A stretch of 64,000 bases of DNA from positions 240,001 to 304,000 of the forward strand of contig JAEMWC010000001.1 in the NCBI GenBank assembly GCA_016490735.1, given 5' to 3'. Position 1 is the stretch's first letter. Each line of letters opens with the position of its first letter. Position numbers and translations under genes: made by a program. Under the pieces are notes generated by a model, which was not told where the DNA came from, did not search any database, and worked only from the letters and a program-made list of their open reading frames with translations. This DNA is from Pachyseris speciosa (Eukaryota > Cnidaria > Anthozoa > Scleractinia > Pachyseridae). Below, one piece after another: positions 11,840 to 38,909 of this stretch.

Positions 11840-11930
11840 GATTTCGAATTGGCCGTGCGCTTAGCGCGAGCCTGATTTCAGTGAAATTACGAGCAAGATT
11901 ACTCCTGAATTGTGCGACACGAAGTACGAT
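11798..11930. repeat. small foldback repeat
   Basis: ACAATTCAGGGAGTAAT at 11813 is matched by its near-complement ATTACTCCTGAATTGT at 11898. The arms flank a GC-rich segment with GCGCTTAGCGC. It looks like a short non-coding foldback element. Confidence 0.45.
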
Positions 11931-12479
11931 AACCAACAAGACGCCTACAGGCGTTCACGAGGGATGCTTTCGTAACACTAAACTTGAATGGCTACCCACA
12001 GTCGGAATGTTTTCATATGTACAAATAAATGAAAATGCAAATGTAAACAGACAATCAGTATTTATAACATTGAGACTTTCAAACATCTTTCGTTTCGAGT
12101 AGAAATATTTATTGAAATTCGTTCTGTTTACATAAAGGCAAAAACACAATCAACGCGCCAAAATGTTCATTCAAAAACTAACAAAGCGACGCGGCAACAA
12201 TTTTCTTGAATCGCGGTGAGATAGTTTGCGTTTTTTCGATCTCGGACTGACAAACAATTTCAAACTGCTCAGTTAACCTAAATATCGAACTGGCAACAAG
12301 CGAAAGTGCTGTCGGCAAAACTTTAATTTTTCTCAGTTGCGTCGGTTTCCCGGAGAATTGAAGAAAAACTGCACATTTTGAATAGAGCAGTCCTGGAAGA
12401 ATGGTGCCATGTCTCTTGTAAACTGTGAAGGATTTAATTCTTGACGTGAACCATTGATCACTTGGACTGTAAATTGCAC

Positions 12480-13011
12480 TGGCAGCACCGCTGAGGAAGC
12501 CGTGGATACACAACACGTACTTGGGGCCGAAAGAGCCTTTGACAGAACATCACTGCAATTTTGAAGCTGTGAAACGGATGGTCGAACGTTGTAGTGGGCA
12601 AGAGACTGCTTGTTTCGATGGCCAGGAATAGCCTTGGTATGTCGAAATGGGACGCCAGCATTGGACTGCCACCGTCGCTGTGATGCTGCGGTTTGTGTAT
12701 ATTTTGGACAGCCCGGCCGCTTTGCTGATTTTTTTCATCATGTTTGCCAGCGTGTTGCCGCCTAGTGGCCTTTCCTCGAACCACACGTCTTCTTCAGGAC
12801 TGAAATTTGCCTTGGGATACTGGAAAAACGCACTGTATCTCGGGTTAATCTTTTCAAGGTAGAGCCCGCCTTTGTAGCAGTCGTATTGGTCTGCAGTTTC
12901 GTACATCCTAGATTCCTTTTCGTTACTGGGCTTGTCGTTGACACCGCCTGGATGATTCTTCGAAGCTTCATCGATCATGGGCCATGGTTGCGAATTTTCG
13001 CCCGGCTGCAT
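12480..13011 (-). pseudogene. Crypton-like / DUF3504 tyrosine-recombinase fragment, broken
   Basis: Minus-strand frames contain the C-terminal catalytic part of a tyrosine-recombinase-like domain of the KIAA1958/ZMYM (DUF3504) type, which derives from Crypton transposons. Recognisable blocks in order are YSAFFQYPKANFSPEEDVWF, RPLGGNTLANMMKKIS, AAGLSKIYTNRSITATV and, after a frameshift near 12690, NAGVPFRHTKAIPGHRNKQS then LAHYNVRPSVSQLQNCSDVL. The usual catalytic Arg in the YTNHSVRAT block is Thr here, while GHR and the Tyr region (HYN) survive. There is no start or N-terminal half. I call it a decayed insertion; an exon of a larger host gene is less likely because of the frameshift. Confidence 0.7.
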
Positions 13012-13394
13012 CGACGCTAAACTTGACGCTTTTGGGTTGTCAGACCTTTCTGTCCCTCACAGCCAAGAAAAGAACAATATGAAACCAACCACTAGCTTTG
13101 AGCTTTTTGAGATGCTCTCTTGCACCTAGCCTGTTCCAGGCGTTGAGATAGCAAACGGAGCGCGATAGTACCGGCAGAGCGAGGCGAAAATAAAGCGGCG
13201 AAAACTGGAGGGGGGCTTGGGACGGATGTTGGTGTTCCAAAACAAAGAAACGGCGGCCATGTTGATGTTCCAAACTGAAACCCTGGGAATTGAACCCTAT
13301 TTTAATGCAAATACTTTCTTTTGTTTCAGTAAACCAATATGGCCACGAGTCACGTGAATGAAAACGCTCTATAACAAAATGCGAGAAACTCGGG

Positions 13395-13602
13395 AATTGC
13401 CCACTCCAAAACGAGGAGAAGACTGGTACTAGTGAAGGATTGTGGGATCGTTTTTTTAACTCTTGTTAATTCCGCTTCGCAGAGCATTGCTACTGGCTTG
13501 AAAACGCCGAAACAGGACATGTTTGTCATCTTCCGTCTACCAAAACGATCCCACAATCCTTCACTAGCCCCAGTCTCCTCATCTTTTTTGGAGTGGGCAA
13601 TT
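13395..13602. repeat. 208-bp foldback (MITE-like)
   Basis: Arms of about 60 bp begin AATTGCCCACTCC and end with its complement GGAGTGGGCAATT. They share GAAGGATTGTGGGATCGTTTT in inverted form. There is no coding potential. Region 13620-14370 downstream holds nothing I can support. Confidence 0.75.
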
Positions 13603-14376
13603 AAAGAATTTTAATGTAAGAGCTTATAATTGCTTCTTATTGATGCATAATCAGCTTAAGGTTTGACTCAACTTTCTAAGGTGTAAAAATACTATACGAA
13701 AAATCTAACGGCTCGAACGCGAAGTATCTGAAACCAGAAATGGCTGCTGTCAACGTGCTCACTTAAGAAATTTTCCTTGATTTTGATTGGCTTGCATGGA
13801 CTACGATAGGTAGTTAAAGTTTATGGCTTATGACATGAAGTACTTAATTTGAATGGCTGCTTAACTGTCCGATTAGGCCAGGCCAAGCGCATGGCTAGAT
13901 CAGGGGATATGCAACGAACATTCACAGTTGGGATTTCATCCTGAATTACCGGTTTATGGTACCACCAAATTACCTGTATATAATTTCCGACACGTGTGAT
14001 TTTCAAAAAGAAGAGGTTAGGTTAGCTGGAATAAACTTATGAGTACGTCTGTTGCGACTCCATTACAGGATATTTCGCAAGATTGAGCAGGACGATTGTT
14101 TTATTCACTTAACAAATTATAATTAAACAGTATTTTCAGGGCAAAGAAAGTCATGCTCGCAGGATAAACAGGCCTCGAGATAACACAAGAAAGAGAGAAC
14201 CGGTCAGTTTCAACTTCAGCTCATGCGTCCACGATCATAACCTTCCATTCCCCAAAGATGGTTACGCTATAAACTTAAAGTTTGGATGGTCAACACGTCT
14301 CTTCTTAATTGCAGCGTACTTTGTTTGCAGGATTTAACAGTGACTGAATAGAGCTCAGAAGTGCCAGTTGTAGTAA

Positions 14377-14935
14377 TTTATTTATTATAGTTATATATAG
14401 TTCATATATGAGAATAAAATGAAACATCAACTCATATACTGTAAACAAAACCTAAAGACTTAACCGCGAGAACAGATACAACTGTCAGCCCTTGCTTCAC
14501 CCTCTGAAAAACAGTCTAAAGCCAAAAAATGTTCTCCCAGACTCGATTTCTTCCGTAACAAAGATAAAGACAGCCCTGGTGTTTGTTATTTGTTTGCACT
14601 TTGAGGGTCTTTCTATTGGGGAAATGTTCTTGAGTGAAATTTAGATTCCTTCTGTTAAATTTGATATGAATTTCGTCACTTATTTGTATAACTCGTAGAT
14701 AAAAGCTTTCCGGTCGGCTCTCATTTCATCTCCATTCAGCGTACACGCTCCTAGATCTGACAATCCTCAACTGTTGCGAATCTTGGCCACCCACAGTTGG
14801 CAAGTCTCCTTGCACGGACAAAGCCAGGCGATTGAGACGGATTATTTGCTGTACTGCAGTCAGTAACCACCACGTTGATCGACGTTTTAGTCCTTGACTT
14901 TACTTCTCATCACTTGCCTTGCGTGGCTTTGCACG
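14377..14935 (-). other. FGFR 3' untranslated region (candidate)
   Basis: Downstream of the FGFR stop codon on the minus strand. AATAAATAAA (complement at 14377-14386) is a plausible polyadenylation signal about 550 bases past the stop. The true cleavage site cannot be set from sequence alone. Confidence 0.4.
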
Positions 14936-28707
<13,772 letters not shown>

Positions 28708-30462
28708 GACAGAGACCACTTGCTGTTTCCCGTGAGCAGATCCTAGGTCACTTGCTTCAAAAGCAAAGCCTCCTTCAACAGACAGCGGCAACGTACCATC
28801 CAGTGAAATACTGCACAAAGACTTTCAATCTGCCGTAATGAATAGAGGTGTTAAATGGATGAATCTGCGTTCGCTGCTACCAAAGCGACTCGTTTAGCGC
28901 GGACAATCTTGTCGCATTGTGATGGAACATGACTCACAACTCACTTATGAAAAACAGCATGAATTATGAATGTATCGGTATCTTCAAAATGTCACGTTTC
29001 TAGCTGTTTATTTAAGAGGCATTAAGCTCTATTCACGAGCAAACTTTGTAGTATTCCGACCGCTATGTTCCGACAAAAATCGTAAATCTACAACAGCGCT
29101 TCAAAGCGCGCTAAACAGATAGACAACTTACAAACCGAGTACCAGCAGCAGAGGAAACAAAATATTTTCACTTCCTGTCAAGTCTACTCCCAATAAACAA
29201 CGACAAAAATTAGCATACCTTTAGACTTCTGTTTCTAAAGGTAGATCCCTAACAAAAACGTTTCCACCCAAACGATCGAGGTCGAATTCTAGGAAATCAA
29301 GGTAGATTTAGGCAGTAACTAATGCTACACACTTCGTAGGACTCGGCCACTTAAAGGCGCAGTCAACTGGACAATGATCACGAATTGCCCTTGCATTGAC
29401 AGCGGTCAGCATTGTCATACAATCACTCGTGCAGAGATCACGCAGATAGTCACTTCCGGTGACAGAAAACCTCTCTATGCCTCCCCCGCGGTGTTTAGTT
29501 GCATCTTTGTTCGCTGCGGCTCTACTCCTAGTGCGCTACGAAGAAAGACGATTGAGGGAATCTAACGATCCATCAACACTATAAAGTAACGGTTGAACGC
29601 GATAATATCAATGTTTTTCTTAAGGAGGGGAGTGCGTTTTGTTGTTCGAAATTTGGCGTTGCTTCGTTCCTAAGCGTGGGTGCGAGGGTGTGCTGAAAAG
29701 AATATTCAGACTATTGATGGCGGTCACTATTCTTGGCAAATGATTGTTTTTTAGCCAGTGATGCGTTTAACAACTGCTTACTGATATAGCAGCTTCAAAA
29801 CAAAGCATATCGGACACCTTGATACAAAAAGCTTTTTGAAGAGATCAATTATCTTCAACACTATTGTTTTACAAAAAGACAAATGACATAAGATAATACT
29901 TAGTGCTCAGTGATGTTAACCAATAGCTCGCAGGGGATTAAGATCCCCGCATATCAGGCAGCTGTTTTTTGGCAACAAGAAAAGCCTGTCGCTTGGTCTC
30001 TAGTTAAGGTTTAGTGAAATCCTTGCCAATTAAACCAGCCAAGTCAACTCAAGAGCAAAAGAAGAGTGGAAAATATTAAGGTGTTAGTTTTACTGTGCTT
30101 TGCTCTGTTTGTCTGTGATTTATGGCTCAAAAGATCAGCACTAAAAATCTCTGAACAAAGTTGTATTTGATTAAATTTGAATCAGAAAATTTCATTGTAA
30201 TTGAATTTGAATTCCACCTCTCCCACGGCCTAACAGACACCATCTGCCTTCACTTTGACCACCGCTGGTAAATGCCCTGTGATAATTTTATCCATAACAT
30301 TTTGAGTTATTTATAAAAAAAAAAAAACTATAAATCATTGATATACTGAATATATACTGTTTTGCGCAACTATTAAAAGAGAAAAAGAAATCTTTCTATA
30401 TCGGGGTGGGCAGGGGGGGGGGGGGGTACTAAACAAAAACAGGAGCTCCTGACAAAAATTAA
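28708..30462. other. FGFR upstream region, no gene recognised
   Basis: Presumably 5' UTR and promoter of the FGFR gene next to exon 1. No TATA box or upstream exon can be assigned. The open frames here are short and featureless. Confidence 0.4.
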
Positions 30463-30790
30463 TACGGGGAGGCTTCGCCTCGAGGTCCGACCCCTTACCC
30501 TTTTATATACCATTTTTGAAAGAAGATGTACCCCTTTCTTACACCTAAAACAACACGTCTTCTTGCAGGAGCTCCTGCTTCTTGTCATTTTCATGTCGGT
30601 AGTGTTCGAATTAAAATAGTACAGTCATAAGGAACGTATGTGTGTTCGAAATATTTTAATGAAAGGCCCTTTTAAATACCTCAATGACAGACTTCCCTAC
30701 CCTTTAATATACTTCGACTCTTGAAATCCCTACCCTTTCATATACCTGAAGAGTGAAAAAGGTACCCTTTTCGGGCGGAGCCTCCCCGTA
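30463..30790. repeat. MITE-like element, about 328 bp
   Basis: Left end TACGGGGAGGCTTCGCC and right end GGCGGAGCCTCCCCGTA are near-perfect inverted repeats. The interior has several CCCTACCCTTTNATATAC-like units in both orientations. A 12-bp palindrome, CAGGAGCTCCTG, lies outside (30440) and inside (30567). Confidence 0.65.
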
Positions 30791-30964
30791 TAGGCCATTA
30801 TAGGGAGTAGCCCCCGGGGTCTATATCCCCCTTTCCTATTGGGTGGATCTGTCAGAAAAAAGACAGGCTTTGGGTTTTCTTCTCGCGGCAACGAGTCGTC
30901 AACATGTGATCAAAGTCTATTTCCCACGACCAACAACTGTTACCATAGTACTGGCAACAGAATG

Positions 30965-31152
30965 ATTCGACAGTGGCCTGTTTGCAGCCTTGCTTTCCAA
31001 GGCGAACGCGTGCATGGCGGTGCATGGCGTGTAGATTGTCGAAACCAAAGAATTGTTGATTCGACAGTGGCCTGTTTGCAGCCTTGCTTTCCAAGGCGAA
31101 CGCGTGCATGGCGGTGCATGGCGTGTAGATTGTCGAAACCAAAGAAAATGTT
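30965..31152. repeat. tandem duplication, 94-bp unit x2
   Basis: Units begin ATTCGACAGTGGCCTGTTTG and repeat almost exactly at 31059. The duplication opens mirror-image frames on both strands with a repeated peptide; I do not consider these genes. Confidence 0.9.
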
Positions 31153-32414
31153 GTTGCGAGCCTCCTTAAGCGCAGTTTCCTCTGACGTCCCAAGAAACTC
31201 TCACAGGAACCTCACTTCAAATAAGCTTCATATCAATATTTTGGCAAGCTTGTCAGCATCAGGAAATCTCGGATTCGACTACAACACTAGCTCGGAATCC
31301 TAAACTTGTCAACTGCACTTTACGTCAATTCTGATTTGTTGCTGCTTTTTGTAGCTTCAGAAGTGTCACATGGTGTCACTGCCCGAATTAAAATACTTTT
31401 ATTGCTTAATTTTTCTTTCTCGAGCACTGGTGCGGCTGATCTGCTCTTACAATAACTGCACGCAATCAGGTAGTTAACCTAGAACAAAAATTGTAACTGA
31501 TGCTGGCAGCCGATCTTCTGTTGCACAGCCGGTGAAGCCGTACGCAGAAACCCAAGGGTGAGCTAAAGTGTCTAAATACTCGAATGCGTTTGTGGGGTCC
31601 GAGTTGTAAGACCAAGGGGCGTCAGGGCACTCTATTGACAAAGAGCTTGTTTACAAGCCACACATAAGGTCCAAAACTGGTATTGTGGTACTTCTTTGGT
31701 TACCAACGAGTTATATCTTCATGAAAGTTTGTCACACAGTGTTTCTCCACTGATGCATATAATGTTTGCATCCTAATTCGGTCATTATAATGCGCAGCTT
31801 GATCTTTTGCCAGAAACACAATATCGGCCCATAAAGTTCTAGAACTTTTTACATGCTTGAGTCTCTAATACAGACTACGGTCCAGGTATTTCTAGGATTA
31901 TGTTAAATTAAAGGAAGCATGGTGGTACGTGCGCGTACTTACATGGTCTTCGCCGTTGTATTTTTGTGTTAGATTGGATCTCCACCCTGTGACCTGGGCT
32001 AACCTTGGATTACTATCACTCCAGTCCAGATGATACTGACTCCTGCTAAATCGAGAAGACTTTTCACGAAAAAAAAAAACGCAGTGGTGTACTGCATAGA
32101 AGAAGGCGAGGATCTTTAACCAAGGTATCTGAACTTGTGACAATGGTTATGGCTAGATCAGTTTTCTGCTGACGACATACTCTTAACAGGCCAAAAAGTA
32201 CTGGGAATATACATGGAAACAAATAAAAAACTATTTAGCGAATTACTTTAAAAAAACCGCTAAACGATTAGTTACAAAAGTTTGACTGTTGACGAAATAA
32301 ATCCGTTGCCATTTGTATGAAAGCGATGAGCTATGCACCTCACGTCGGCAAATGAAGAAAGAGATGGGGAAGGGAAAACGATCTTCGGCCATAGAGCACT
32401 TGCCGAGAAGCTAC
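31153..32414. other. no gene recognised
   Basis: AT-rich intergenic sequence with only short open frames on both strands. Nothing supported. Confidence 0.4.
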
Positions 32415-32619
32415 TAGCCTGCAGTGCAGGCGTTTTCGGTGGGTACGTGAGTTATTTCTCGAGTAAGCGGGGCTATGTTGAATTTCACGAAATCGCAAGG
32501 AGCTACACTTTTCACCCTAATAACCATCCCGACAGCCATCCCCATAATCCTTAAGTTTTACTCTCCCCAATACTCCTCAAACGCGCTCGCCTTACAAAAT
32601 ACGCCTGCAATGCAGGCTA
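32415..32619. repeat. 205-bp MITE-like element
   Basis: Ends TAGCCTGCAGTGCAGGCGT and ACGCCTGCAATGCAGGCTA are inverted repeats with one mismatch. Each is itself nearly palindromic (CCTGCA-TGCAGG). It is non-coding. Confidence 0.7.
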
Positions 32620-32861
32620 AGAAGGTACTGCCAAATCAATTAGGTATCACTAAAGGTTAGGGTTAGCACAAACAGAAGCAATTTAGGTCACTAAAGAAAT
32701 CAGTTCATCGATCAATCTTGGAAAGCCGAGGAAGACTGAATCATGACCTGATGAAGTCGTTGCTGCATCGTACGCAGCTGAAGGTACGTGAAGCAAACAA
32801 CTGCAAAAGGATCGTAACGTATCTCAACTTTGCCTACAAATAAACAAACGAGATTAGTGTT

Positions 32862-32864
<3 letters not shown>

Positions 32865-32947
<83 letters not shown>
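32865..32947. repeat. (TA)n tract
   Basis: Long TA run with one AA interruption and no PLE sequence on either side, unlike the tracts after 38.8 kb. Confidence 0.9.
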
Positions 32948-34000
32948 GCCTTTTCCCAGAATGCACTGCGCAACAAACAATAGCACTGATGGGACGCTTC
33001 GCGTACTTACCAGAGCTTCTAGCTTTGTGTTTGTTGTTTCTCAGATTACTGAGAACTGATTTTGGCAAAGGCGAATCGACTTTCAGCCAGTTGTTGCAAA
33101 AACGGTCAGATTTCTTGAGTTGAAGCCATAACAAATTCAGTTTCAGAAAATGCGAAGTTAGACGCAGAAACTGTAACAAATAGTTATAACTGGAGGGCAT
33201 TTTTTTCAGTAATAGGTCTGGAATGGAACTGACAAACTTCATACTAACACCCCGTTGATAAAATCTTGCTGACATGTACAACAGCTGGACCGTGGTTCTA
33301 ATTGGACCAAGAGAGGAGCCCAAGACAGGGATCCTGACTAAGACTATTCAAAGGTTATGAGAAAGCCTTTATCTGGTTACTTTCAGTTCCTTTATAGCAC
33401 TTTATAAAATGTTCAAATCAGAATTACGCACGCTATGATTGGTTGAATCGAGTGCATTGTATCTCAACATATGCAAACAGCCTACGTCACGAGCACGTGC
33501 ATTATGGATATTTATGCACGCAGGCTATATCACAAGTGTGCGCGCGCGTAACATTTTAGAAAGAAAATAAAGTAAAAACAATAAAATATATGTGATTTAA
33601 TCACGGCTTGTGCTTCTCTAGGCACTTCTCTCGTGTTCGTAAAAATTCCCGCGTGCTCATATAACTCAACAATGCACTCGGCTCGTTTTTCATTTCTTCA
33701 ATATTTAACAATTATCCTGCGAAATCGCACGGAGTACCAACTGATGTATACCCAACGAGGCCGTAGGCCGAGTTGGTTAAGGTGGGGGTAAACGTAAATT
33801 TGTGTGTAATTTTAAAGAGTTTGAGGAAGGGATTGTAATAGAGTAAAAATGTTTTGAACACTTCCAGTTAGTTGACACCCCACAAGGGCACTGCAGGTTA
33901 CTGGGGAACTGTTTGGTGTCCGTCTACTAATTTCTAACTTCAAATTTCAATTTTAAGCCTTTATTAAATCTTCCAAAATTCCTATTTCCCTCAATTTAAC

Positions 34001-34119
34001 TAATCCTTTGAGAAAATTATCTCTTCCCAAATATACCCAAAAATCGCCAAAAAATTTGATATCCCACAACATAGCTTTGTGAGATGAGCAGAGGGATTTT
34101 CGATTCCTTGAAATGCGAA
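34001..34119 (-). repeat. dispersed repeat, copy 2 (inverted copy of 10.0 kb)
   Basis: The reverse complement matches 10015-10137, with the core GGGAAGAGATAAT and TCTCAAAGGATTA shared. No terminal inverted repeats or target duplications are evident. Confidence 0.6.
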
Positions 34120-34519
34120 CGAGATATCAGCGTGCAAGCCATGTTAAGCGGCGAAAAAAAAAAACCGGTGTTTAGGTTAACTCCCGCCCTAAAGACTGAA
34201 CAGGATAATTGTTTTATTATTCTACAAACTAATAATAAAGCACAATTTACTGAGTTTATTGCAGAAAAATGGAAAAACCGCCAATTTTCTCCCCGACGCA
34301 CGATCTTACGTATATCCCAGGGTATTAATAGAAGATATTTGTTAGAGGATATTTGTTAGGGGGCTACTGACTGATCTAAGTACAGTATTGGCCAGTATCT
34401 GGGAGGATGGAGCTCGTTGATTGTCAATTTGTACATCATGATACTTATCGTTTACATTTTTCTTCTAATAAGAAAACATATTGAAGAAATGATAAACTGA
34501 TCGTCTTACACAAACGTCC

Positions 34520-34774
34520 ATTAATTAATTTTTTAACGAGGGTAACACTTAACAGTAATTCAACTAACAAACCTGTGGCTCTCGAAATTCCGGATCGAAT
34601 TGGAATTTGAACATGTTGGTTTTTGAGGAGATGAGAAAACCAGAGTACCCGGAGAAAAACCTAACGGAGCAATGACGAGAACCAGCAACAAACTCAGCCC
34701 TCATATGACGCGGAGTCCGGGAATCGAACCCGGCCCACATTGGTGGGAGGCGAGTACTCTCACCACTGCGCCAA
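34520..34774 (-). mobile_element. tRNA-derived SINE, third family
   Basis: Minus-strand head GGCGCAGTGGTGAGAGTACT (A box) and CGGGTTCGATTCCCGG (B box with a paired T-arm), body, then the tail ACTGTTAAGTGTTACCCTCG. The tail nearly matches that of the 16.6-kb SINE although the heads differ. Confidence 0.8.
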
Positions 34775-34799
34775 AATAAAACTAAAACATACAATACAA

Positions 34800-37700
34800 A
34801 TAGAAAAACAATTGTTGATCTTGCTATGGCATCCATAGTCCACCATACTGCTGCTATTAAGTAATCCAGGATATTTCATGGTCTAGTTCCATCAGAGTAG
34901 GAGCCTGGCATAAAAGCTCCCTGTTCCGCTTTTGGGAGTAACTGGGGCGACAAAAAACGAAACCTTTGGAACATAATTATAAAAAGAAGAAAAACAAAGT
35001 TTCCGTGTGAACTGCTGATACATTATGGAATGAAATGGTGACGGAACGGAATCGAGAACGCCGATCACCAAGTCGCTGAAGGCCGGCATAAATTTTTCAC
35101 CTTTGCTAGAAACCGTGACAAGCTCAACCTGACCAAATCCTTTCTCCTTTCATCTTATCTACTTCAACAAGGCGTGAAGAAGGTTACCAACAACAAACCA
35201 AACCCCAACCGAAACAAATGTAGATTAATGGAAATTAATTAACATTCAAGTTACTCTACAAGTTTAGCTTAAAATTTAAGCTTGGTTGGTGTCGAACAAA
35301 TAAATTCGAAAATGATAACAAACAACCCCATAAGCCTGCAAGTGTTCTCTCTGAAGGCCTCTTTAAACAACACCATATGGCTAGCAATGGGTCAAAGCCG
35401 GCGGGCATCTCTCGCACCATTGAACTAATTGTCTGATGGCCAATCGCTATTTATCCGTGTAAAAGCCGATCACATAAAATTAAATAAGAAGTTTCGGAAT
35501 GAGATTTGTGTCTACATCCAAAACAAGTGCCCTCAAATGTTAGTTTGATTAGATAAATGTTACCTGTGTCTGGCCCCAGAATAAAAAAATGCGAAATTGT
35601 GATACCAAGCTCATAAAACCGGCATGAAAATTAATTGCTCTAAGCTTCTGATTATTTCCAGTGTATTGTACAGTACGAGAAACATTGGCACGTCATGATT
35701 TCTTCAAGTTGTATCCTTATTACGTATACCTGCTTAAAATGTTAATTATTTGATGTTCAGCTTACGAATTGCAAAGTGAAAAACCAAGCTGAGGAGTTTC
35801 TTGGCTACTGACAAAGGATTAAAAGAAAATAAACCTACCGGCAATTATTTTCCCCAGGGGAGAGTGCAAGATGTTTGTTATGCAGCTGCTCTCATATGGT
35901 TTGGCTGATACTCATCTTTGTTTGACATTATATGAGGTAATGGTTGATTCTTAGTGTCAAAGTTGGTCACGAAAAATCTGACTGAATTGCCAGACTAGAA
36001 GGCGGCTGCAAAATCTCGTCCTCGATAACAACTGATATTGTATTAAAGTATTTGCCGGTTCAGCCAATATCAACTTAATAAAATAATGATAACAATCCGT
36101 CAAAATTTGTTGCAGCTGTATTCATATTGTATGTGTTGTGGTATCAAAAGCATTATCGTAGAAGTCTCGTAAACAATAAAAAAGTCATAAGTTGATAATA
36201 AGACTTATAAGACCAACGTTTCGTTCTTGGTATATGCAGGCAAAAGACACTCGCCGGTTTAGTTTTGCCTGGGCTAAGCTATTCCTATACTTTGGGGTTA
36301 AAAAAATTAAATGTTGCAAATACGGCCCCCTGGTGTAGACGGTATCTGATCGAGATCGTATCACCTTCATCCTTTGTCATCAATAAGTCTCTTATGCATT
36401 GGGTGAAATTTTGTTTTTGAGTAATAACATTTGTGACTTCCTCTAGATGTGCTACTCGAAGTCACAAAGGCAATATCCGAACACTATTTTTAAATGTATG
36501 ATGTTTGACTTTAGATGTGATGGGTCAACTGCTTTGATGTCGTTGACCAACGTGTTTTATTTCACGATACCGAATTGACTAAACAAAAACATGATTTTTG
36601 ATTACCTTAGTTATGGAGCAAACTTGTTGTCAAGCCATTGTAGGAGGCAGATGTTTACTTCTACCATTCTGTAATACTTTTAACCTTTTGACCCTATCTA
36701 TCTTTGGATATAGTTGTGGGAGCGTTAAAACTCAAATAGAGGGAAATAGACTGACAAAATTCCGCTTTGCTCATTTCCCGTTTTTTTCTTCTTCTTCTTC
36801 CTTTACGGGTAAAGAGCTCTTAACTGCAAGAAAATGGCTTTTCTATGATATTCGTCTGATCCACTAAAGCTCTAGCCATAAACGTAAATAATGAATATGA
36901 GTAAATAAAAATTCATAATCGATATTTGGGGGGAGGGGGAGGTAGGCAGTCACATGAGGCACTGTCACCTTGGCGACGTTAGGGTGTGAAGACCGAACGA
37001 GCCAAACTGGTTAGCGATCGCATCAGAAAATTTATCTTGGGTTCATATTATTTTCTAGAGATTTAAGTCCTTATGGCAGTAATAAAAATTTTAACACGAG
37101 CAAGAGAAAAACAAAAGCACTTTGATGTAAATCAGTCGTGATCGCAGCAACTGCGGTACTGACTCAGAAAATACTCGGGAAAAATAACGAAGACAAGTTC
37201 AAACGTTTCTTGTTCTGCTCCAAATGGTGCTTCATGATCAAAATAGATAGCGGAATTACATCTATGCTTGATGCACAATTCACCAAATTTGTATCTTATC
37301 TACATCAGTCAATTTTTCATAACACAACGCAATTTTCAGCTTACCTCTTCTCACAAGAGCTCTGCTGATTCCATGGAGCACAAACTGGTGGCAAAGAGGA
37401 AATACGTCTCTTGTGGTTTCTCACCTCTTTGTTGTTGCGTGAACAGGCGACCGAGTTGTCTTGAAAAAATGTTTGTAAGAACTACTTGGGTGCCTAAAAA
37501 TACTGAATATAAGCAGAAGTCGAGCAACCAAACAGGAAAACATATTGACAATATCACCTCCCACGTAGCTGACTACTATTTATGCACTCTCAAAATATCC
37601 ATTTTCGCGAAAGCCATACTCGCGCGAATAGAATAAACCGTTCTGTTAGGGGCTTTTCATGTATATACAGCTAATAGATGTTTTTCTGAGGTATAATCAA

Positions 37701-38639
37701 TAATTAAAGTTGTCTTTTCTCAGAGCTTCCATTGTTCTTTATTGGTGGTTTTCCTTTTAAACCGACAGAGTTTATTAGGGAACAGTTTACCTCCCATTGG
37801 CAGTCATTGTGGCATGATTTCGCCTTGAACATTTCTGTTGCTATATATGCGCCTGTACTCAGTTGTTCTTTTGCGGGATTTCTCAATGCTGTGTGGTTTA
37901 AAGTAAACGTCGCCTATTGGTGAATCTTGGTAAAGCTCAACTTACTGACATATTGATGTTCCTCTCGTTCTGATGTACTTAATTATTTCTATGTTGTTAC
38001 AAACCCCGGGTCACAAACCAGAACAACAACGGGTGTTCAACTCAAACTACCGAGCGTTTTCCTCCTACGAGAGAGAACTTATTGCAGTTTTAACTGATTA
38101 AAAGCACATACCCTTTGGCAAAATAATCTGTAGCTTTTAATCATTCCATCTAAAACACCATCTAAAGTAAGTTAAAAGGTTCCCCAGGCTATTGTTGAAG
38201 GACCGGCTGTAAAAATAATTACCGCAATGGTTTCTAAATATAGTTTTATAACAAATGTACACTGATTATAATACTGGCTTGTGCACATGCCATAAACTAC
38301 TTCATATAAAACATAATTGGTATTAAAAAGAAAAGCTAGCGTAAGCTTTGTTCCAGCTTGAAATCTGCTTTAATAAGAGCAGCAAATATCGATTTATATA
38401 TAGTTACAGTTTTCAGTACTAATTGTGCAAAACAGCGGTATCGAGTAATTATTTTTAAATGGCCCTGAGATGTTTACTTTAGATCATACCCAACTAACGT
38501 TTGCGTAATTAAATGACCGACACTTTTCAAAACTATTTCAAGAACCACATGACCTAGCTTTTTTTTAAAAATATATTAAAAAATTAACAAAGAAAATCTG
38601 TATATATCGCTCTTATTGCTTCACTTATATGTAACGCGC
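34800..38639. other. no gene recognised
   Basis: 3.8 kb of AT-rich sequence. Open frames are at most about 120 codons, overlap on both strands and show no domain. A G-run lies at 36930-36942. Confidence 0.4.
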
Positions 38640-38833
38640 GCGCTTTACAGCGCACGAGCAGCTTTAAGTCTCGTATTAGCGTCTCACATCAGCTAGCGTT
38701 TTAACCGCTTTCACATCAGTTGCCCTGATGAAGTCTTTTAATAAAGACGAGATATTGACAAAGTCGTATTTTCCAGTTCTTCTTAATTCGTCTGGAAACA
38801 CAACCACGACAGTGGATGTTTTTGACATTATTG
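38640..38833 (+). mobile_element. PLE 3'-repeat remnant
   Basis: A GCGCGCGC tract is followed by CCTGATGAAG, a GTCTTT/AAAGAC hairpin and GAGATATTGAC. It ends in a (TA)n tract. This is the order seen at the 3' ends of the intact Penelope-like copies downstream, but the GAAA core is GAGA and the outer stem does not pair. No coding sequence is attached. Confidence 0.5.

Positions 38834-38906
<73 letters not shown>
38834..38906. repeat. (TA)n tract at 5' edge of PLE-1
   Basis: TA run directly joined to truncated PLE-1 coding sequence. Confidence 0.95.

Positions 38907-38907
<1 letters not shown>

Positions 38908-38909
<2 letters not shown>

Noticed and set aside
28708..28818. N-terminal extension of FGFR exon 1 to 28818
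   Set aside because: In frame, but would place 37 residues ahead of the hydrophobic signal; the ATG pair at 28707 fits a signal peptide better.
30839..31303. 154-codon plus and 113-codon minus frames
   Set aside because: Both owe their length and repeated peptide to the 94-bp tandem duplication; no conserved motif.
32712..33323. 203-codon minus-strand frame ending in a Tyr-Ile run
   Set aside because: A third of it is translated (TA)n; the remainder has no recognisable domain or splice support.
34690..34774. tRNA gene
   Set aside because: The T-arm pairs well, but there is no acceptor stem and it continues into a SINE body and tail.
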